From contig UQBY01000011.1 in assembly GCA_900539375.1 (NCBI GenBank), positions 29,394 through 93,393 of the forward strand: a DNA stretch of 64,000 bases, written 5' to 3'. The DNA is from an uncultured Clostridium sp. (GTDB lineage Bacteria; Bacillota; Clostridia; Clostridiales; Clostridiaceae). The notes under the pieces are model-generated. The model was not told the origin of the DNA, did no database searches, and saw nothing but the letters and a program-made list of their open reading frames with translations. Shown here piece after piece: positions 26,593-35,561 of the stretch. Position 1 is the first letter of the stretch, and each line of letters starts with the position of its first letter. The position numbers and the translations under genes are program-made.

Positions 26593-27807
26593 CTAAATAT
26601 TTAAGCCTGCTACAAAGCCAGTTGAAAGTGCTATTTGCACATTATATCCTCCTGTAAAGGCATCTACATCAATAACTTCACCTGCAAAGGATAAATTATT
26701 AATAAGCTTTGACTTCATAGTAGATGGGTCTATTTCCTTTGTATCTACTCCTCCAGAGGTTACAATAGCTTCTGTAAGACTTCTAAGGCCTGATATTTTC
26801 ATTGATAGGTTTTTTATAAGATTTACTAAAGTTTTTCTTTCTTCTTTAGTTATTTCATTTACCTTTTTATTTTCTGAAATATTACTCATCTTTATTATTA
26901 CAGGAATAAGTTTTTTTGGAAGAAGCTCATCTAAAGAATTTTTAAAATCTTTATTTATATATTTTTGAAAATCCCTTTGAACTCTCTTATCAAGTTCTTG
27001 AATTTCTAAAGCTGGTTTTAAATCTATTGTAAGAGTATACTCTTCTCCTTCTTTTATAAATCTACTTCCACTTAAAATTAAAGGTCCTGACACTCCAAAA
27101 TGAGTAAATATCATTTCTCCCTGTTCTTTATAAACAGCTTTTTTTCCTTTTTTTATTGTAACAGAAACATTTTTTAAAGATAATCCCATAAGGCTTTTTA
27201 CCCATTCATCTTCAATTTCTATAGGAACTAAAGAAGGTTTTAGACTAATTATATTATGTCCTCCCTTTTTAGCATACCTTTGGCCATCTCCAGTAGAACC
27301 TGTTGATGGATAAGAAGCTCCACCTGTTGCTATTATATAATAATCACCTTTAAGACTTTTTGAATTATTTATTATAATTTCTTTAATGCTTTTATGTTCA
27401 AAAATTATATCTGTTACCTTACTATTAAGCCTTATTTCTACATTTGACTCTTTAAGGCCTTTTAAAAGTCCTTTTATAATATCTGAAGACTTATCTGACT
27501 TTGGAAAAACTCTATCCCCTCTTTCTACCTTTAAAGAAATACCTTGTTTTTCAAAAAACTCCATTGTATTTTCATTAGTAAAGGTATATAAAGAACTATA
27601 TAAAAAATAAGGATTTCCAGGAATAAACTGAAAAAACTCAGAAATATCCTTTGCATTAGTTACATTACATCTTCCTTTTCCAGTAATAAATAACTTTTTC
27701 CCAATTCTATCATTTCCATCTAATAAAATAACTTCATGTTTTTTCCCAGCTTCTATAGCTGCCATCATTCCAGCAGGACCTGCTCCAATTACTATTACCC
27801 TACTCAC
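26593..27807 (-). CDS. BaiN/HI0933-family flavoprotein (NAD(P)/FAD-dependent oxidoreductase)
   Basis: 404 residues, GTG start behind AGGAGG. N-terminal FAD-binding GAGPAGMMAAIEAG followed by DRIGKKLFITGKGRCNVTN, the family signature, ATGGASYPSTGSTGDG, and C-terminal GGVDTKEIDPSTMKS and AGEVIDVDAFTGGYN. The family (YhiN/HI0933/BaiN) includes a proposed bile-acid dehydroxylation reductase but most members are uncharacterised and conserved in clostridia in this neighbourhood with cmk and ispH. The bile-acid role should not be assumed. Confidence 0.85.
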   Translation of the reverse strand: MSRVIVIGAGPAGMMAAIEAGKKHEVILLDGNDRIGKKLFITGKGRCNVTNAKDISEFFQFIPGNPYFLYSSLYTFTNENTMEFFEKQGISLKVERGDRVFPKSDKSSDIIKGLLKGLKESNVEIRLNSKVTDIIFEHKSIKEIIINNSKSLKGDYYIIATGGASYPSTGSTGDGQRYAKKGGHNIISLKPSLVPIEIEDEWVKSLMGLSLKNVSVTIKKGKKAVYKEQGEMIFTHFGVSGPLILSGSRFIKEGEEYTLTIDLKPALEIQELDKRVQRDFQKYINKDFKNSLDELLPKKLIPVIIKMSNISENKKVNEITKEERKTLVNLIKNLSMKISGLRSLTEAIVTSGGVDTKEIDPSTMKSKLINNLSFAGEVIDVDAFTGGYNVQIALSTGFVAGLNI

Positions 27808-27971
27808 TAAACTTCCTCCTAAACCTTATACTAATTAATTATTTTACTATATAAGAAAGAAAATTTAAAGAATAATTAAAAAACTTTTTATTCTATAATT
27901 ATCTTTTTTTCATAGGTCAAATATGTTATTAAAAAAAATCAAAACCTAATAATACTAAGGCTATAGTAAGT

Positions 27972-28000
27972 TTGCATTACTTTATTCTTAGGTATATAAT
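27972..28000 (+). promoter_or_regulatory. map promoter
   Basis: TTGCAT (27972-27977) and TATAAT (27995-28000) are 17 bases apart. It sits directly before the start chosen at 28038 and overlaps any longer upstream reading, which supports that start. Confidence 0.7.
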
Positions 28001-28037
28001 TTTAATAAATAATTTTATTTTAAGGAGAGTAAATTTA

Positions 28038-28907
28038 ATGAATTTAAGTAGAAATGATTTATGCTGGTGTGGAAGCAATAAAAAATATAAAAAATGCCAC
28101 TTAGAAATTGATGAAAAAATTGCACATTTTAAATCTCAAGGATGTATTGTTCCTAGCAGAAACCTTATTAAAACTAAGGAACAAATTGAAGGGATAAAAA
28201 GAAGTGCAAAAATAAATACAGCAGTTTTAGATTTAGTTGCCAAAAATATTAAAGTTGGAATGTCAACTGAAGAAATAAATACTTTAGTTTATGATTATAC
28301 AATATCTCAAGGTGCTATACCTGCCCCTCTTAATTATGAAGGTTTCCCAAAAAGCGTATGTACATCTATAAATGATGAAGTATGTCATGGTATTCCTGAT
28401 GAAAATATAATTCTTAAAGATGGAGATATTATTAACGTAGATGTTTCTACAATATATGAAGGATACTTTTCAGATGCCTCAAGAATGTTTAAAATAGGAA
28501 ATGTAAATCCTGAAATGAATAAATTAGTTGATGTTGCTAAAGAATGTTTAAATTTAGGCTTTAGAGCAGCAAAGCCATGGGGATTTTTAGGAGATATAGC
28601 AGAAGCTGTTCAAACCCATGCAGAAGCAAATGGATACTCTGTAGTAAGAGAATTTGGTGGACATGGAGTTGGCTTAGAGTTCCATGAAGACCCTTTTGTT
28701 GCACACGTAGGTAAAAAAGGTACAGATATGCTTTTAGTTCCTGGTATGGTATTTACAATAGAACCTATGATTAATATGGGAGACCCTGAAATATTTATAG
28801 ATGCAGATAATGACTGGACAGTTCTTACTGAAGATGGTTATCCATCAGCACAATGGGAATATACAGTTTTAATAACAGAAACTGGAGCTGAAATTTTAAC
28901 TCACTAA
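28038..28907 (+). CDS. map: Methionine aminopeptidase type I with N-terminal SEC-C zinc motif
   Basis: 289 residues from ATG 28038 with AAGGAGAG at 28022-28029. The first 40 residues hold a SEC-C motif (NDLCWCGSNKKYKKCH) of the sort found in SecA tails and some MAPs, likely zinc-binding and ribosome-associated. The catalytic domain follows with metal ligands in DVSTIYEGYFSDASRMF (two Asp), GHGVGLEFHE, IEPMINMG and WEYT. It removes N-terminal Met from nascent proteins. A longer frame back to 27972 is not used because the promoter lies there. Confidence 0.93.
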   Translation: MNLSRNDLCWCGSNKKYKKCHLEIDEKIAHFKSQGCIVPSRNLIKTKEQIEGIKRSAKINTAVLDLVAKNIKVGMSTEEINTLVYDYTISQGAIPAPLNYEGFPKSVCTSINDEVCHGIPDENIILKDGDIINVDVSTIYEGYFSDASRMFKIGNVNPEMNKLVDVAKECLNLGFRAAKPWGFLGDIAEAVQTHAEANGYSVVREFGGHGVGLEFHEDPFVAHVGKKGTDMLLVPGMVFTIEPMINMGDPEIFIDADNDWTVLTEDGYPSAQWEYTVLITETGAEILTH

Positions 28908-28928
28908 TAAATAGACCTATTAACCTAT

Positions 28929-28968
28929 AAAAAGACGAATGTCTAACAAATAACATTCGTCTTTTTTA
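28929..28968. terminator. Bidirectional terminator after map
   Basis: AAAGACGAATGT (28931-28942) and ACATTCGTCTTT (28953-28964), 10-base loop, followed by TTT on plus and AAAAAA-complement T-run on minus. Serves map and the convergent VanZ gene. Confidence 0.85.
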
Positions 28969-29004
28969 TTTAATAATCTTTTTCTTCATAATATAATACA
29001 TGTT

Positions 29005-29598
29005 TTATTTATTCTTTAATTTCTTAATTCCCTTAACTAAGAAAACTCCTATTAAAAATCCAATTGAATTTAAAATTATATCATCTATATCAAATACACC
29101 TTTTTTAAATATATGTTGTATTAATTCTATTAAGAAAATATATATTAAAAATAAACCTATTTTTAATGTACTTTTTTTATTAAAAAATCTATATTCAATA
29201 TATATTCCTATAGGTATATACATGCAAATATTTCCTACAAGTAAAATCAGTCCATTGCTAGAAGATTTAATGTCTTTAAATACCTCTAATAGATTCAAAT
29301 TTATATTGCCTGTCCAACCATTATCATTTTTAAATAAAGTTAACATTAATATTAATATAAAATATAAACAAAATAATAAATCAATATATTTTGAATTTAC
29401 TTTTTTATTTATTATAAACTTTATAAAAATAAACAATGCTAGTGCTAATATAATTCTTGCTGCCACAAAAATATTACTAGACATTGAAATGGAGAGTATT
29501 ACATTGTCTAAAAATTTATAACAACTCATATAAGATATCAAAATACAAATAAAAATCAAAGCAACATTTGATATTATTTTTTTCAACTTATCAGCCAT
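29005..29598 (-). CDS. VanZ-family membrane protein
   Basis: 197 residues with about five membrane helices and the VanZ pattern: the N-terminal helix, NLLEVFKDI, a conserved GNICMYIPIGIYIEY, ELIQHIFKKGVFDIDDIILNSIG. VanZ-like proteins are common single genes in Firmicutes; a few (VanZ itself) affect low-level teicoplanin resistance but the general function is unknown. ATG behind AAAGGGGA. Confidence 0.85.
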   Translation of the reverse strand: MADKLKKIISNVALIFICILISYMSCYKFLDNVILSISMSSNIFVAARIILALALFIFIKFIINKKVNSKYIDLLFCLYFILILMLTLFKNDNGWTGNINLNLLEVFKDIKSSSNGLILLVGNICMYIPIGIYIEYRFFNKKSTLKIGLFLIYIFLIELIQHIFKKGVFDIDDIILNSIGFLIGVFLVKGIKKLKNK

Positions 29599-29639
29599 AA
29601 AATCCCCTTTATATTAACTTAAATTATTACTTTTCTTAA

Positions 29640-29668
29640 ATTTTATGATATTTTTCTATTGTTGTCAA
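29640..29668 (-). promoter_or_regulatory. Strong promoter of the VanZ gene
   Basis: On the minus strand TTGACA (29663-29668) and TAAAAT (29640-29645) are 17 bases apart, about 40 bases before the ATG at 29598. Confidence 0.8.
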
Positions 29669-29749
29669 GTTTTTATATTTTTTGTATATTGATTTTTCAC
29701 AAAATATAAAATATTATTGTTTTTTTATATTAATATTTATAAATATAAT

Positions 29750-30355
29750 TTAATCATAAATTTCAAACCTTTTCTTAAATTCTATGTTAATTTGTAATAA
29801 TTCAGAAAATGGGACTATATCTTTTTTAGCTTTTTCAATATTACATTCATTTGACCACAAAAAAGGATAAATAAGAATTCCCTCATTAAATTTAACTTTT
29901 TTAATGTCCTCTTGAAAAGTTGACCATTTATATGATTTATAAAATTCATCTATTTTTTCACTTGTTACAAACTTTATAAACTCTTTATAAGTAATATCTA
30001 AATCCTCCCATTCTAATGTATCTGGTGCAAAATATAAAATATTATTTTTCTCCTTATTTAATGAAAAAAGTCCTCCAAATATGTCATTTCCTATAATAAT
30101 TATATTATCATCAAAATATTTTTTTAATTCTAAATTGTATTTGTAGATATTATAAGAATTTTCTTCATCTCCACTTCCAAATAAACGTATATAATTTTCA
30201 ATAAAAATTCCTCCAGTATTAATTATTACTTGTCCTAATACAGAATTTTCATTAATGTTAAGATTATTTAAAGAATTATTATAATTAGAGCTTAAAATCT
30301 TAATATTTTTTGTAGAGCTTTTTAATATACTTTTAATTTCATTCCATATTACCAT
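29750..30355 (-). CDS. DUF2625-like protein (possible immunity or regulatory family)
   Basis: 201 residues, soluble. The blocks VIINTGGIFIENYIRLFGSG (about 38-57), the hydrophobic GNDIFGGLFSLN, then YFAPDTLEWEDLDITYKEF and an end run ILIYPFLWSNE match, from memory, the DUF2625 family (GG-x-F...YFAPDTLEWEDL). Function of the family is not established; such proteins sit in genomic islands and in toxin-immunity type contexts. Partner gene (30391-30882) is 35 bases upstream on the same strand. Ribosome site AAGGAGAAG. No membrane helix or signal. Confidence 0.7.
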   Translation of the reverse strand: MVIWNEIKSILKSSTKNIKILSSNYNNSLNNLNINENSVLGQVIINTGGIFIENYIRLFGSGDEENSYNIYKYNLELKKYFDDNIIIIGNDIFGGLFSLNKEKNNILYFAPDTLEWEDLDITYKEFIKFVTSEKIDEFYKSYKWSTFQEDIKKVKFNEGILIYPFLWSNECNIEKAKKDIVPFSELLQINIEFKKRFEIYD

Positions 30356-30390
30356 ATTTTCTTCTCCTTAATTATTCATCTTTTCTTAAA

Positions 30391-30882
30391 TTAAAAATCA
30401 TATTTAATTATCTTTACTTCCTTTTGAGGATTTAAATTATTTTCCCACCATATTTTTTGTTCTAGCCCTCCAATATTAATTCCCAAAAATTGAGGGTCAA
30501 TAAAAATATACTGTTCACTACTTAGTTTAATTAATAATACATCAGTTATTATATAGTTTTTTCTATTATCTAAATTGTAAAAATATACTGATTCAAATTT
30601 TTTTCTTTTTGAAAGAGGATTTATAAAGATAAATTCACTAATTCTTATAGTACTATCCACCACATCTTTAAAAAAATTTTTTTCTGGTATTGACTTTTTA
30701 ATCTCAATTTTTAACTTAGAATAAGACTCTATTGCTTCAATTTCTAAAAAATATTCTCCTATTTCTAAATAAATAAAATTGTTATTAACAATAAATTCTC
30801 TACTATCATCATCAAAAATTCCTATTAAATATATATCATCTAATTCACTTTCCTTAAAAATTTTTATTATTTTATTAATCAT
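30391..30882 (-). CDS. Hypothetical protein upstream of the DUF2625-like gene
   Basis: 163 residues, soluble, beta-rich and acidic (KFESVYFYNLDN, IITDVLLIKLSSEQYIFIDPQFLGINIGG). I start it at ATG 30882, behind AAGGAGAAG, rather than at 30906. I do not recognise it. It is only 35 bases upstream of the DUF2625-like gene, so the pair is likely an operon. Both are slightly more AT-rich and lower-confidence in conservation than neighbours. No toxin gene is next to them. Confidence 0.6.
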   Translation of the reverse strand: MINKIIKIFKESELDDIYLIGIFDDDSREFIVNNNFIYLEIGEYFLEIEAIESYSKLKIEIKKSIPEKNFFKDVVDSTIRISEFIFINPLSKRKKFESVYFYNLDNRKNYIITDVLLIKLSSEQYIFIDPQFLGINIGGLEQKIWWENNLNPQKEVKIIKYDF

Positions 30883-31051
30883 AAATCTTCTCCTTATATA
30901 TGTCATATTCTTATTATACTATATTTTTCCATTGCATCTTAATACTAAAGACTAAAAGCACCTATATTTGATATACATATTCTTTTATATTATAATAAAA
31001 ACTAGAGTTTAACTTTTAACTTACTAATTTTATTTTTTGCAAGGAGACATG

Positions 31052-31822
31052 ATGTTTACTTATTCATTTATTATTTGGATTTTTATTTTTTATATATACT
31101 GTTTTTTAGGTTGGATAGTTGAATCTTCTATTGTATCTATTAGAACAAGAAAACTTGTTAACAGAGGATTTTTAAAAATTCCTATGCTTCCTATATATGG
31201 CTTTGGTGCTGTAATGATGCTTTTTGTGTCTCTTCCAATAAAGGATAAGCCTATTTTAATATACTTTGCTGGAATGATTGCTGCAACTCTTTTAGAATAT
31301 ATTGCAGCAGTACTTATAGAAAATATTTTTAAAATTAAATATTGGGATTATACAGAAGACAAATTTAACTTCCAAGGGCGTATATGTCTTGAAAGTTCCC
31401 TATTTTGGGGAGTTTTATCAGTAGCCCTTACCTTATTTATTCATAAGCCAGTTGAAAATTTTGTTCTAAGTTTAAAATCTAATACAATAACTATAATAGT
31501 TTTTATAATAAGTATTATATTTTTAATAGACTTTTTTATTTCTGCTAAAAAAGCACTTGACCTTAATAAATTATTATCATTTATTGATAAGGTAAAAATA
31601 GAAACAGAAAACCTAAAAGTACAAATTGAAAACAAAAGCAAAGACTATAAGGCACTAATTCCTAAAATAGAAAATTTAAACAAAGACTACCAAGACCTTC
31701 TTATAAAATTTAAAAGCAAATACTCAAATATGCTTATTAACTACCCAAGAGCAAAATCATTAAGATTTAATGATACATTTAAAATTTTAAAAGACAAATA
31801 CAAAGAATTTATGAAAAAATAA
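31052..31822 (+). CDS. Putative ABC-transporter-type membrane protein (CmpB-like, PF06541)
   Basis: 256 residues from ATG 31052, five bases after AAGGAG (31041-31046). About five membrane helices in residues 1-165: IIWIFIFYIYCFLGWIVESS, the conserved RGFLKIPMLPIYGFGA and GRICLESSLFWGVLS, followed by a charged helical tail (about 170-256, Lys/Glu-rich) that probably lies in the cytoplasm. This matches the putative ABC-transporter family PF06541 of unknown function, which is commonly found as a single gene in Firmicutes. The tail may form a coiled coil. Confidence 0.8.
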   Translation: MFTYSFIIWIFIFYIYCFLGWIVESSIVSIRTRKLVNRGFLKIPMLPIYGFGAVMMLFVSLPIKDKPILIYFAGMIAATLLEYIAAVLIENIFKIKYWDYTEDKFNFQGRICLESSLFWGVLSVALTLFIHKPVENFVLSLKSNTITIIVFIISIIFLIDFFISAKKALDLNKLLSFIDKVKIETENLKVQIENKSKDYKALIPKIENLNKDYQDLLIKFKSKYSNMLINYPRAKSLRFNDTFKILKDKYKEFMKK

Positions 31823-31854
31823 AGTTGTGGTAATAAGATTTTTACCACAACTTT
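31821..31854. terminator. Bidirectional terminator between convergent genes
   Basis: AAAGTTGTGGTAA (31821-31833) and TTACCACAACTTT (31842-31854), perfect 13-base stem and an 8-base loop, T-runs on both strands. Serves the CmpB-like gene and hisC. Confidence 0.9.
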
Positions 31855-31872
31855 AATATTTTTTAAGCCAAG

Positions 31873-32934
31873 CTAATTATTTGTAATTTCTTTAAGTTTT
31901 TCAATTAATACATTCATTTCTTCATCTGTACCAATTGTTATTCTTAAGAATTTATTTATTCTATCTTTATTAAAGAATCTTACTAATACTCCTCTATTTC
32001 TTAGTTCTTCATAAAGGTATTGTCCTTCAAAATCTTTATGAGATGCAAATACAAAGTTTGCTTTAGAATCTAAAACTTTAAAGCCCATTTCTCTTAAAGT
32101 TTTTATAATATTTTCTCTTGTTTTTATTATTTTATTTCTTGTTTCTTCAAAGTACTCTTTATCTTCAATAGCTGCCTTTCCTGCATTTAAAGCTACTTTA
32201 TCTATTGTATAAGAATTTATACTATTTTTTACTCTATTTAACCCTTCAATAAGTTCCTTATCTCCAAGGGCAAAGCCTATTCTTCCTCCTGCTAAAGACC
32301 TTGATTTTGAGAAAGTTTGTACTACTAATAAATTTTTATAGTTTTTAATGTATTTAACCATACTTTCTCCACCAAAATCTATATAAGCTTCATCTATTAT
32401 AACTACAGTATCTTTATTTGCTTCTAAAAGTTCTTTTAACTTATCTGTATCTATGTATTTTCCTGTTGGAGCATTAGGATTTGGAAGTATTACTCCTCCA
32501 TTTTCCTTTTTAAGCTCTTCTAGTGGAATATTAAACTCTTCATCTAAAGGAACCATTTTATAATTTAATCCAAAAAATTCTGCATATACAGGGTAAAAAC
32601 TATAGCTTATATCTGGAAATAGAATTGTTTTATCCTTTGAAAAAAATGTCATAAATGAAAAGGCTAATACTTCATCTGAACCATTTCCTAAAAATATATT
32701 ATCTTTATCTAACCCATAAAAATTTGCAATTGTTTCATTTAATTCTGTACATAATGGGTCTGGATAAAGTCTTAAATCCTCATTAGCTGAATTTTTTACA
32801 GCTTCAAGTACCTTTTTTGATGGTGGATATGGATTTTCATTTGTGTTTAACTTTACATATTTTTTGTCTCTTGGTTGTTCTCCTGGTACATAAGGTTCAA
32901 TTTTATTTACTGTTTCATTCCAAAATTTACTCAT
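31873..32934 (-). CDS. hisC: Histidinol-phosphate aminotransferase-type enzyme
   Basis: 353 residues, PLP fold type I. Blocks: KLNTNENPYPPS at the N-terminus, LFLGNGSDEV-type cofactor region, NPNAPTGKYI, DEAYIDFGG and the PLP lysine in TFSKSRSLAGGRIGFA. It fits HisC, which converts imidazole-acetol phosphate and glutamate to histidinol phosphate. No other his gene is in the window, so an isolated hisC-type gene may instead serve a different substrate, such as aromatic or prephenate transamination. Ribosome site AGGAGG. Confidence 0.85.
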   Translation of the reverse strand: MSKFWNETVNKIEPYVPGEQPRDKKYVKLNTNENPYPPSKKVLEAVKNSANEDLRLYPDPLCTELNETIANFYGLDKDNIFLGNGSDEVLAFSFMTFFSKDKTILFPDISYSFYPVYAEFFGLNYKMVPLDEEFNIPLEELKKENGGVILPNPNAPTGKYIDTDKLKELLEANKDTVVIIDEAYIDFGGESMVKYIKNYKNLLVVQTFSKSRSLAGGRIGFALGDKELIEGLNRVKNSINSYTIDKVALNAGKAAIEDKEYFEETRNKIIKTRENIIKTLREMGFKVLDSKANFVFASHKDFEGQYLYEELRNRGVLVRFFNKDRINKFLRITIGTDEEMNVLIEKLKEITNN

Positions 32935-33089
32935 ATATTCCTCCTAAGGTATGATTTATATTTATTCTTAGTATACTCCTAATATTAAATAATTTCATCC
33001 TTTTTTGATTGTAACTTTTTATAAACTTATATCATATTTTAACATATATATGAATTTTAGAAATATGAATTTTGAAATGAGGTATTTTT

Positions 33090-34931
33090 ATGTGTGGAAT
33101 TGTAGGTATAATTAATTTTCATAAAAATATATTAGATGATAAAGATATTTTATTTAAAATGGAAAACTCTTTAACTAAAAGAGGTCCTGATGAAGAAGGA
33201 CATTATTTATCTAAAAATGTTCTTTTTGGCCATAGAAGATTAGTTGTAGTTGATAAAGATGGTGGAAAACAACCAATGATAAAAAACATAGAAAATAGAG
33301 AATATATTCTTATATATAATGGAGAACTTTATAATACTGAAGATTTAAGAAAGGATTTATTTAACAAAGGATTTAAATTTAACTCTTATTCAGATACGGA
33401 AGTTTTATTAAACTCTTATATATATTACAAAGAAAAGGCTGTAGAAAAGTTAAATGGTATTTTCTCCTTTGCTGTTTTTGATAAAAAAGAAAATACTATC
33501 TTTTTAGCTAGAGACCAAATGGGGGTAAAACCTTTATTTTATTCTATAAAAAATAATAATATTATTTTTGCCTCTGAAATAAAAGCTATATTATGTCATC
33601 CTGATATAAAACCTATAGTTGATGAAAAAGGCCTTACAGAATTATTTGCACTAGGTCCTGCAAGAATTCCTGGAAGTGGAGTTTTTAAAGATATAAAAGA
33701 AATTCCTCCAGCACATTATATGATAATAAATAAAGATAATTGTATCTTAAAAGAATATTGGGATGTAAAAGCAGAAGAAAATACAGAAACTTTAGAAGAA
33801 ATAATTAATCATACAAGAACTTTATTAATTGATGCTATAAAAAGACAGCTTGTAGGAGATGTTCCTTTATGTACTTTCTTATCTGGTGGTTTAGACTCTT
33901 CTGCTATTTCTGCTATAGTCTCTAATGAATTTAAAAAGAAAAATAAAATTTTAACTACTTATTCTATTGACTATGAAGATAATGATAAATATTTTAAATC
34001 TTCTTTATTTCAACCTACCTCAGATGAATATTGGGCAGAAGAAATGGCAAAATTTATAGGTTCAAATCATAAAACTGTAACCTTAAATCATAAAAATTTA
34101 GCCTATGCTTTATATAATGCAACAGAGGCAAATGACCTTCCTCAAATGGCAGATGTAGATTCTTCCTTATTTTTATTTTGCAAAGAAGTTAGAAAGGATT
34201 TTGTAATTTCACTTTCAGGTGAATGTGCAGATGAACTTTTTGGTGGCTATCCTTGGTTTACTCGTACTGAATTAAAATATGCAAATACCTTTCCTTGGTC
34301 TAGATTTATTAATGATAGATTATCTATTTTAAATGATGGAGTAAAAAAATTAGAACTTGAAGAATTATCTCAAGCTATGTATAAAAACACTTTAAAAAAG
34401 GTTCCTCATCTTGATAATGAAGATAAAGAAGATTTTAGAATGAGAGAATTATTTTATTTAAATATAAAATGGTTTATGATTACCCTTTTAAATCGTAAAG
34501 ATAGAATGAGTATGGCAAATAGTTTAGAAGTTAGAGTTCCTTTTGCAGATATAAACTTAGCACAATATGCCTTTAATATTCCAAGTAAAATTAAACTTTT
34601 AGAGGGAAGAGAAAAAGGTCTTCTTAGAAAATCCCTTGAAGGAATACTTCCAAGAGATATAATTTATAGAAAAAAGAGCCCTTATCCTAAAACTCATAAT
34701 CCTATTTATACTGAAATAGTATGTTCAATTATGAAAAATATCCTAAATAATAAAACTTCTCCTATACTTTCTCTTATTGATAAGGAAAAGGTTAGAAAAA
34801 TTGTCAAAACTAAAGGAAGTTCTTATAAGGTTCCATGGTATGGTCAGCTTATGACAGGCCCTCAGCTTATAGCTTATTTAATTCAAGTAAACTATTGGCT
34901 TGAAAAATATAATATAGATATTATGTTATAA
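33090..34931 (+). CDS. asnB: Asparagine synthetase (glutamine-hydrolysing)
   Basis: 613 residues. Cys2 nucleophile in MCGIVGIINF, glutaminase domain (about 1-195) with RGPDEEGHY and IYNGELYN, then a PP-loop domain with LSGGLDSSAIS (ATP) and GECADELFGGYPWF. It makes Asn from Asp, Gln and ATP. The 130-170 residue insertions make it slightly longer than E. coli AsnB, within the AsnB/AsnO range. ATG 33090 behind a GAGG site. Confidence 0.93.
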   Translation: MCGIVGIINFHKNILDDKDILFKMENSLTKRGPDEEGHYLSKNVLFGHRRLVVVDKDGGKQPMIKNIENREYILIYNGELYNTEDLRKDLFNKGFKFNSYSDTEVLLNSYIYYKEKAVEKLNGIFSFAVFDKKENTIFLARDQMGVKPLFYSIKNNNIIFASEIKAILCHPDIKPIVDEKGLTELFALGPARIPGSGVFKDIKEIPPAHYMIINKDNCILKEYWDVKAEENTETLEEIINHTRTLLIDAIKRQLVGDVPLCTFLSGGLDSSAISAIVSNEFKKKNKILTTYSIDYEDNDKYFKSSLFQPTSDEYWAEEMAKFIGSNHKTVTLNHKNLAYALYNATEANDLPQMADVDSSLFLFCKEVRKDFVISLSGECADELFGGYPWFTRTELKYANTFPWSRFINDRLSILNDGVKKLELEELSQAMYKNTLKKVPHLDNEDKEDFRMRELFYLNIKWFMITLLNRKDRMSMANSLEVRVPFADINLAQYAFNIPSKIKLLEGREKGLLRKSLEGILPRDIIYRKKSPYPKTHNPIYTEIVCSIMKNILNNKTSPILSLIDKEKVRKIVKTKGSSYKVPWYGQLMTGPQLIAYLIQVNYWLEKYNIDIML

Positions 34932-34933
34932 AT

Positions 34934-34996
34934 TAAAGGAGCTTTCCACATAAAAAATTATTAATAAATTTTTTTAAATTGTGAAAAGCTCCTTAA
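34934..34996. terminator. Long-looped terminator hairpin after asnB
   Basis: AAAGGAGCTTT (about 34935-34945) pairs with AAAGCTCCTT (about 34986-34995), extended by CCACA/TGTG, across a T/A-rich loop of about 25-30 bases. It lies between convergent asnB and the gene ending at 35000. Confidence 0.6.
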
Positions 34997-34999
34997 CTT

Positions 35000-35452
35000 T
35001 TATTTATCATAGCTATTATCATTTAATCTTTTATTTAATTCATACAAGGCCTTTTTATCCTCTTCTTTTTTCAAAGCAGAAACTGCTTCTTTAAATGAAA
35101 GCCATTTATATTCAAATTGTCCCTTTGAAATTATCTCTTGATTATTTACTTCAACTCCAAAACAACACTCTCTACATTCTTTTAAAAATCTATGTTTTTC
35201 ACCATTTTCTTTAACCTTTTTAATATAGGTTTTATTTATTTTAGTATCAAATTTAATGATTTTTGAATCCATAACAATTTTTGAAACATCCCAAGTTTTT
35301 CTTTTAGCTGTATCCATAATTGTTCTACCTTTTTCACATACGCTTACAATACTTTTCCAGCCCTTATCATCATTTTTATCTTTAAACAAACAGTACTTTA
35401 CATTATCACTATCTTTAGAAAAAGGGAAAATTAACACCTCACAAAATTCCAT
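35000..35452 (-). CDS. Degenerate Nudix-like protein
   Basis: 150 residues. The stretch EKGRTIMDTAKRKTWDVS (about 39-57) aligns to the Nudix box GX5EX7REUXEEXGU: the central Arg is kept but the catalytic Glu set reads Lys, Asp, Val. The flanks (VLIFPFSKDSDNVKYCLFKD before; FEYKWLSFKEAVSALK after) look like normal Nudix strands and the final helix. It is therefore probably a Nudix-fold protein without normal hydrolase chemistry, perhaps a binding protein or regulator. Cys-rich CRECCF near 92-97 is unusual. AAGGAGG before ATG 35452. Fold call is mine by eye and not checked. Confidence 0.6.
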   Translation of the reverse strand: MEFCEVLIFPFSKDSDNVKYCLFKDKNDDKGWKSIVSVCEKGRTIMDTAKRKTWDVSKIVMDSKIIKFDTKINKTYIKKVKENGEKHRFLKECRECCFGVEVNNQEIISKGQFEYKWLSFKEAVSALKKEEDKKALYELNKRLNDNSYDK

Positions 35453-35492
35453 AAATAAAGCCTCCTTATGCCTGTTACCCTTTTCTTAAGTT

Positions 35493-35530
35493 AAAAATAA
35501 AAGGTATCTTAATACGAAATTATGATACCA
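35493..35530 (-). terminator. Terminator of the RpiR-type gene
   Basis: GGTATC (35503-35508) and GATACC (35524-35529), with further A/T pairing, followed by T-runs on either side (AAAAATAAAA complement on minus). It lies between the RpiR gene and the Nudix-like gene. Confidence 0.7.
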
Positions 35531-35561
35531 TTTTTTTACATATACGTCAATCTAATCTTTT

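Noticed and set aside
29000..29521. Plus-strand open frame of 173 codons
   Set aside because: It lies opposite the VanZ gene, lacks a ribosome site, and its Asn/Ile/Lys composition is typical of an antisense shadow in AT-rich DNA.
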